Shown here: in pieces, positions 5,546 to 5,642 of the stretch
How positions within the stretch are numbered: the stretch's first letter is position 1
Layout: each line of letters starts with the position of its first letter
Program-made: the position numbers and the translations under genes
The notes under the pieces: model-generated
What the model was told of the DNA's origin: nothing
Databases searched by the model: none
What the model saw: only the letters and a program-made list of their open reading frames with translations
DNA from: Thermoplasmata archaeon
GTDB taxonomy: Archaea > Thermoplasmatota > Thermoplasmata > B31-G17
Length of the DNA: 5,642 bases
Assembly (NCBI GenBank): GCA_003649915.1
Contig: QMTG01000072.1
Span: 1-5,642 of the forward strand
Direction of reading: 5' to 3'

Positions 5546-5560
5546 GAAAAGGTTAAATAG
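5546..5560 (+). promoter_or_regulatory. BRE/TATA promoter of the gene at 5583
   Basis: A purine-rich BRE-like stretch (gaaaagg) runs into ttaaatag. It is centred about 27 bases before ATG 5583 with no Shine-Dalgarno between, which again is the leaderless arrangement. Confidence 0.6.
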
Positions 5561-5582
5561 AAAGGGTACGATAGATAATGCA

Positions 5583-5642
5583 ATGGAGAGTACAGATATG
5601 AAAAAGGTTGGAGAAGTACTCTTGAGGAAATCTGAAATAATG
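5583..5642 (+). CDS. Start of an unidentified gene, cut by the window end
   Basis: Twenty codons are open from ATG 5583 to the last base, beginning MESTDMKKVGEVLLRKSEIM. The promoter at 5546-5560 is placed for a leaderless message and supports this start. An ATG at 5578 is in another frame and stops after seven codons. Twenty residues are too few to name a family; they look like a soluble, probably helical N-terminus. It is transcribed divergently from the GGR-like gene. Confidence 0.6.
   Translation, partial: MESTDMKKVGEVLLRKSEIM

Larger units (their letters stand above)
5024..5582. other. Structured 559-base spacer without an intact gene
   Basis: This gap separates the minus-strand GGR-like gene from the plus-strand gene at 5583. 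No intact recognisable protein or tRNA is seen on either strand. It contains divergent promoters at both ends and a dyad at 5074-5105. It also holds a possible broken small gene (5355 to about 5105), a bulged hairpin (5384-5425) and a terminator-like hairpin pair (5488-5526). A plus-strand frame open from GTG 5371 to TAA 5556 crosses both hairpins and looks non-coding. Confidence 0.6.

Noticed and set aside
5371..5556. Plus-strand 61-codon frame from GTG
   Set aside because: It has no ribosome site, spans two hairpins and a T tract, and resembles no protein I know.

Overview
The window reads as archaeal, most likely a euryarchaeon. The signs are a DUF2240 gene (a family I know only from archaea), a geranylgeranyl-reductase-like flavoprotein, and archaeal-style promoters. 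Several genes have a TATA box about 23-29 bases before the start codon and no Shine-Dalgarno, which is the leaderless layout. Others have a clear Shine-Dalgarno of the GGAGGTGAT type. Frequent AGA/AGG arginine and ATA isoleucine codons fit this. A Thermoplasmatota-like (Aciduliprofundum/DHVE2-type) source is possible, but that is a guess from general style. I see no tRNA, rRNA, CRISPR array, insertion sequence or phage gene.

Layout. Bases 1-86 hold a TATA box and Shine-Dalgarno for a plus-strand DUF2240 gene (87-620). A 165-base convergent spacer follows (621-785), with an oligo-T terminator candidate, a G-rich stretch and a short direct repeat. Four minus-strand genes come next. Read in their own direction they are a GGR-like FAD oxidoreductase (5023-3905), quinolinate synthase nadA (3844-2948), AIR synthetase purM (2941-1943) and a histone-deacetylase-family hydrolase (1859-786). 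nadA and purM are six bases apart, and the purM ribosome binding site overlaps the nadA stop, so they form a tight bicistron. GGR, nadA and the hydrolase each have a promoter candidate of their own. A plus-strand gene of unknown identity starts at 5583 and runs off the window.

The 559 bases from 5024 to 5582 carry no intact gene but are structured. They hold a leaderless promoter and a near-perfect dyad upstream of the GGR-like gene, and a candidate frameshifted small minus-strand gene (5355 to about 5105) with its own TATA-like box. They also hold a bulged 10-bp hairpin (5384-5425) and two mutually exclusive hairpins followed by T5 (5488-5526). This is the least explained part of the window.

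How the genes fit together. nadA makes quinolinate for NAD and purM makes AIR for purines, so the bicistron groups two nucleotide-precursor steps. The GGR-like protein and the deacetylase are metabolic or lipid and deacylation enzymes whose exact substrates cannot be read from sequence. I find no convincing novel defence or mobile system. The best leads are the 5024-5582 region, the degenerate substrate motif of the GGR-like enzyme and the altered metal-site loop of the deacetylase.
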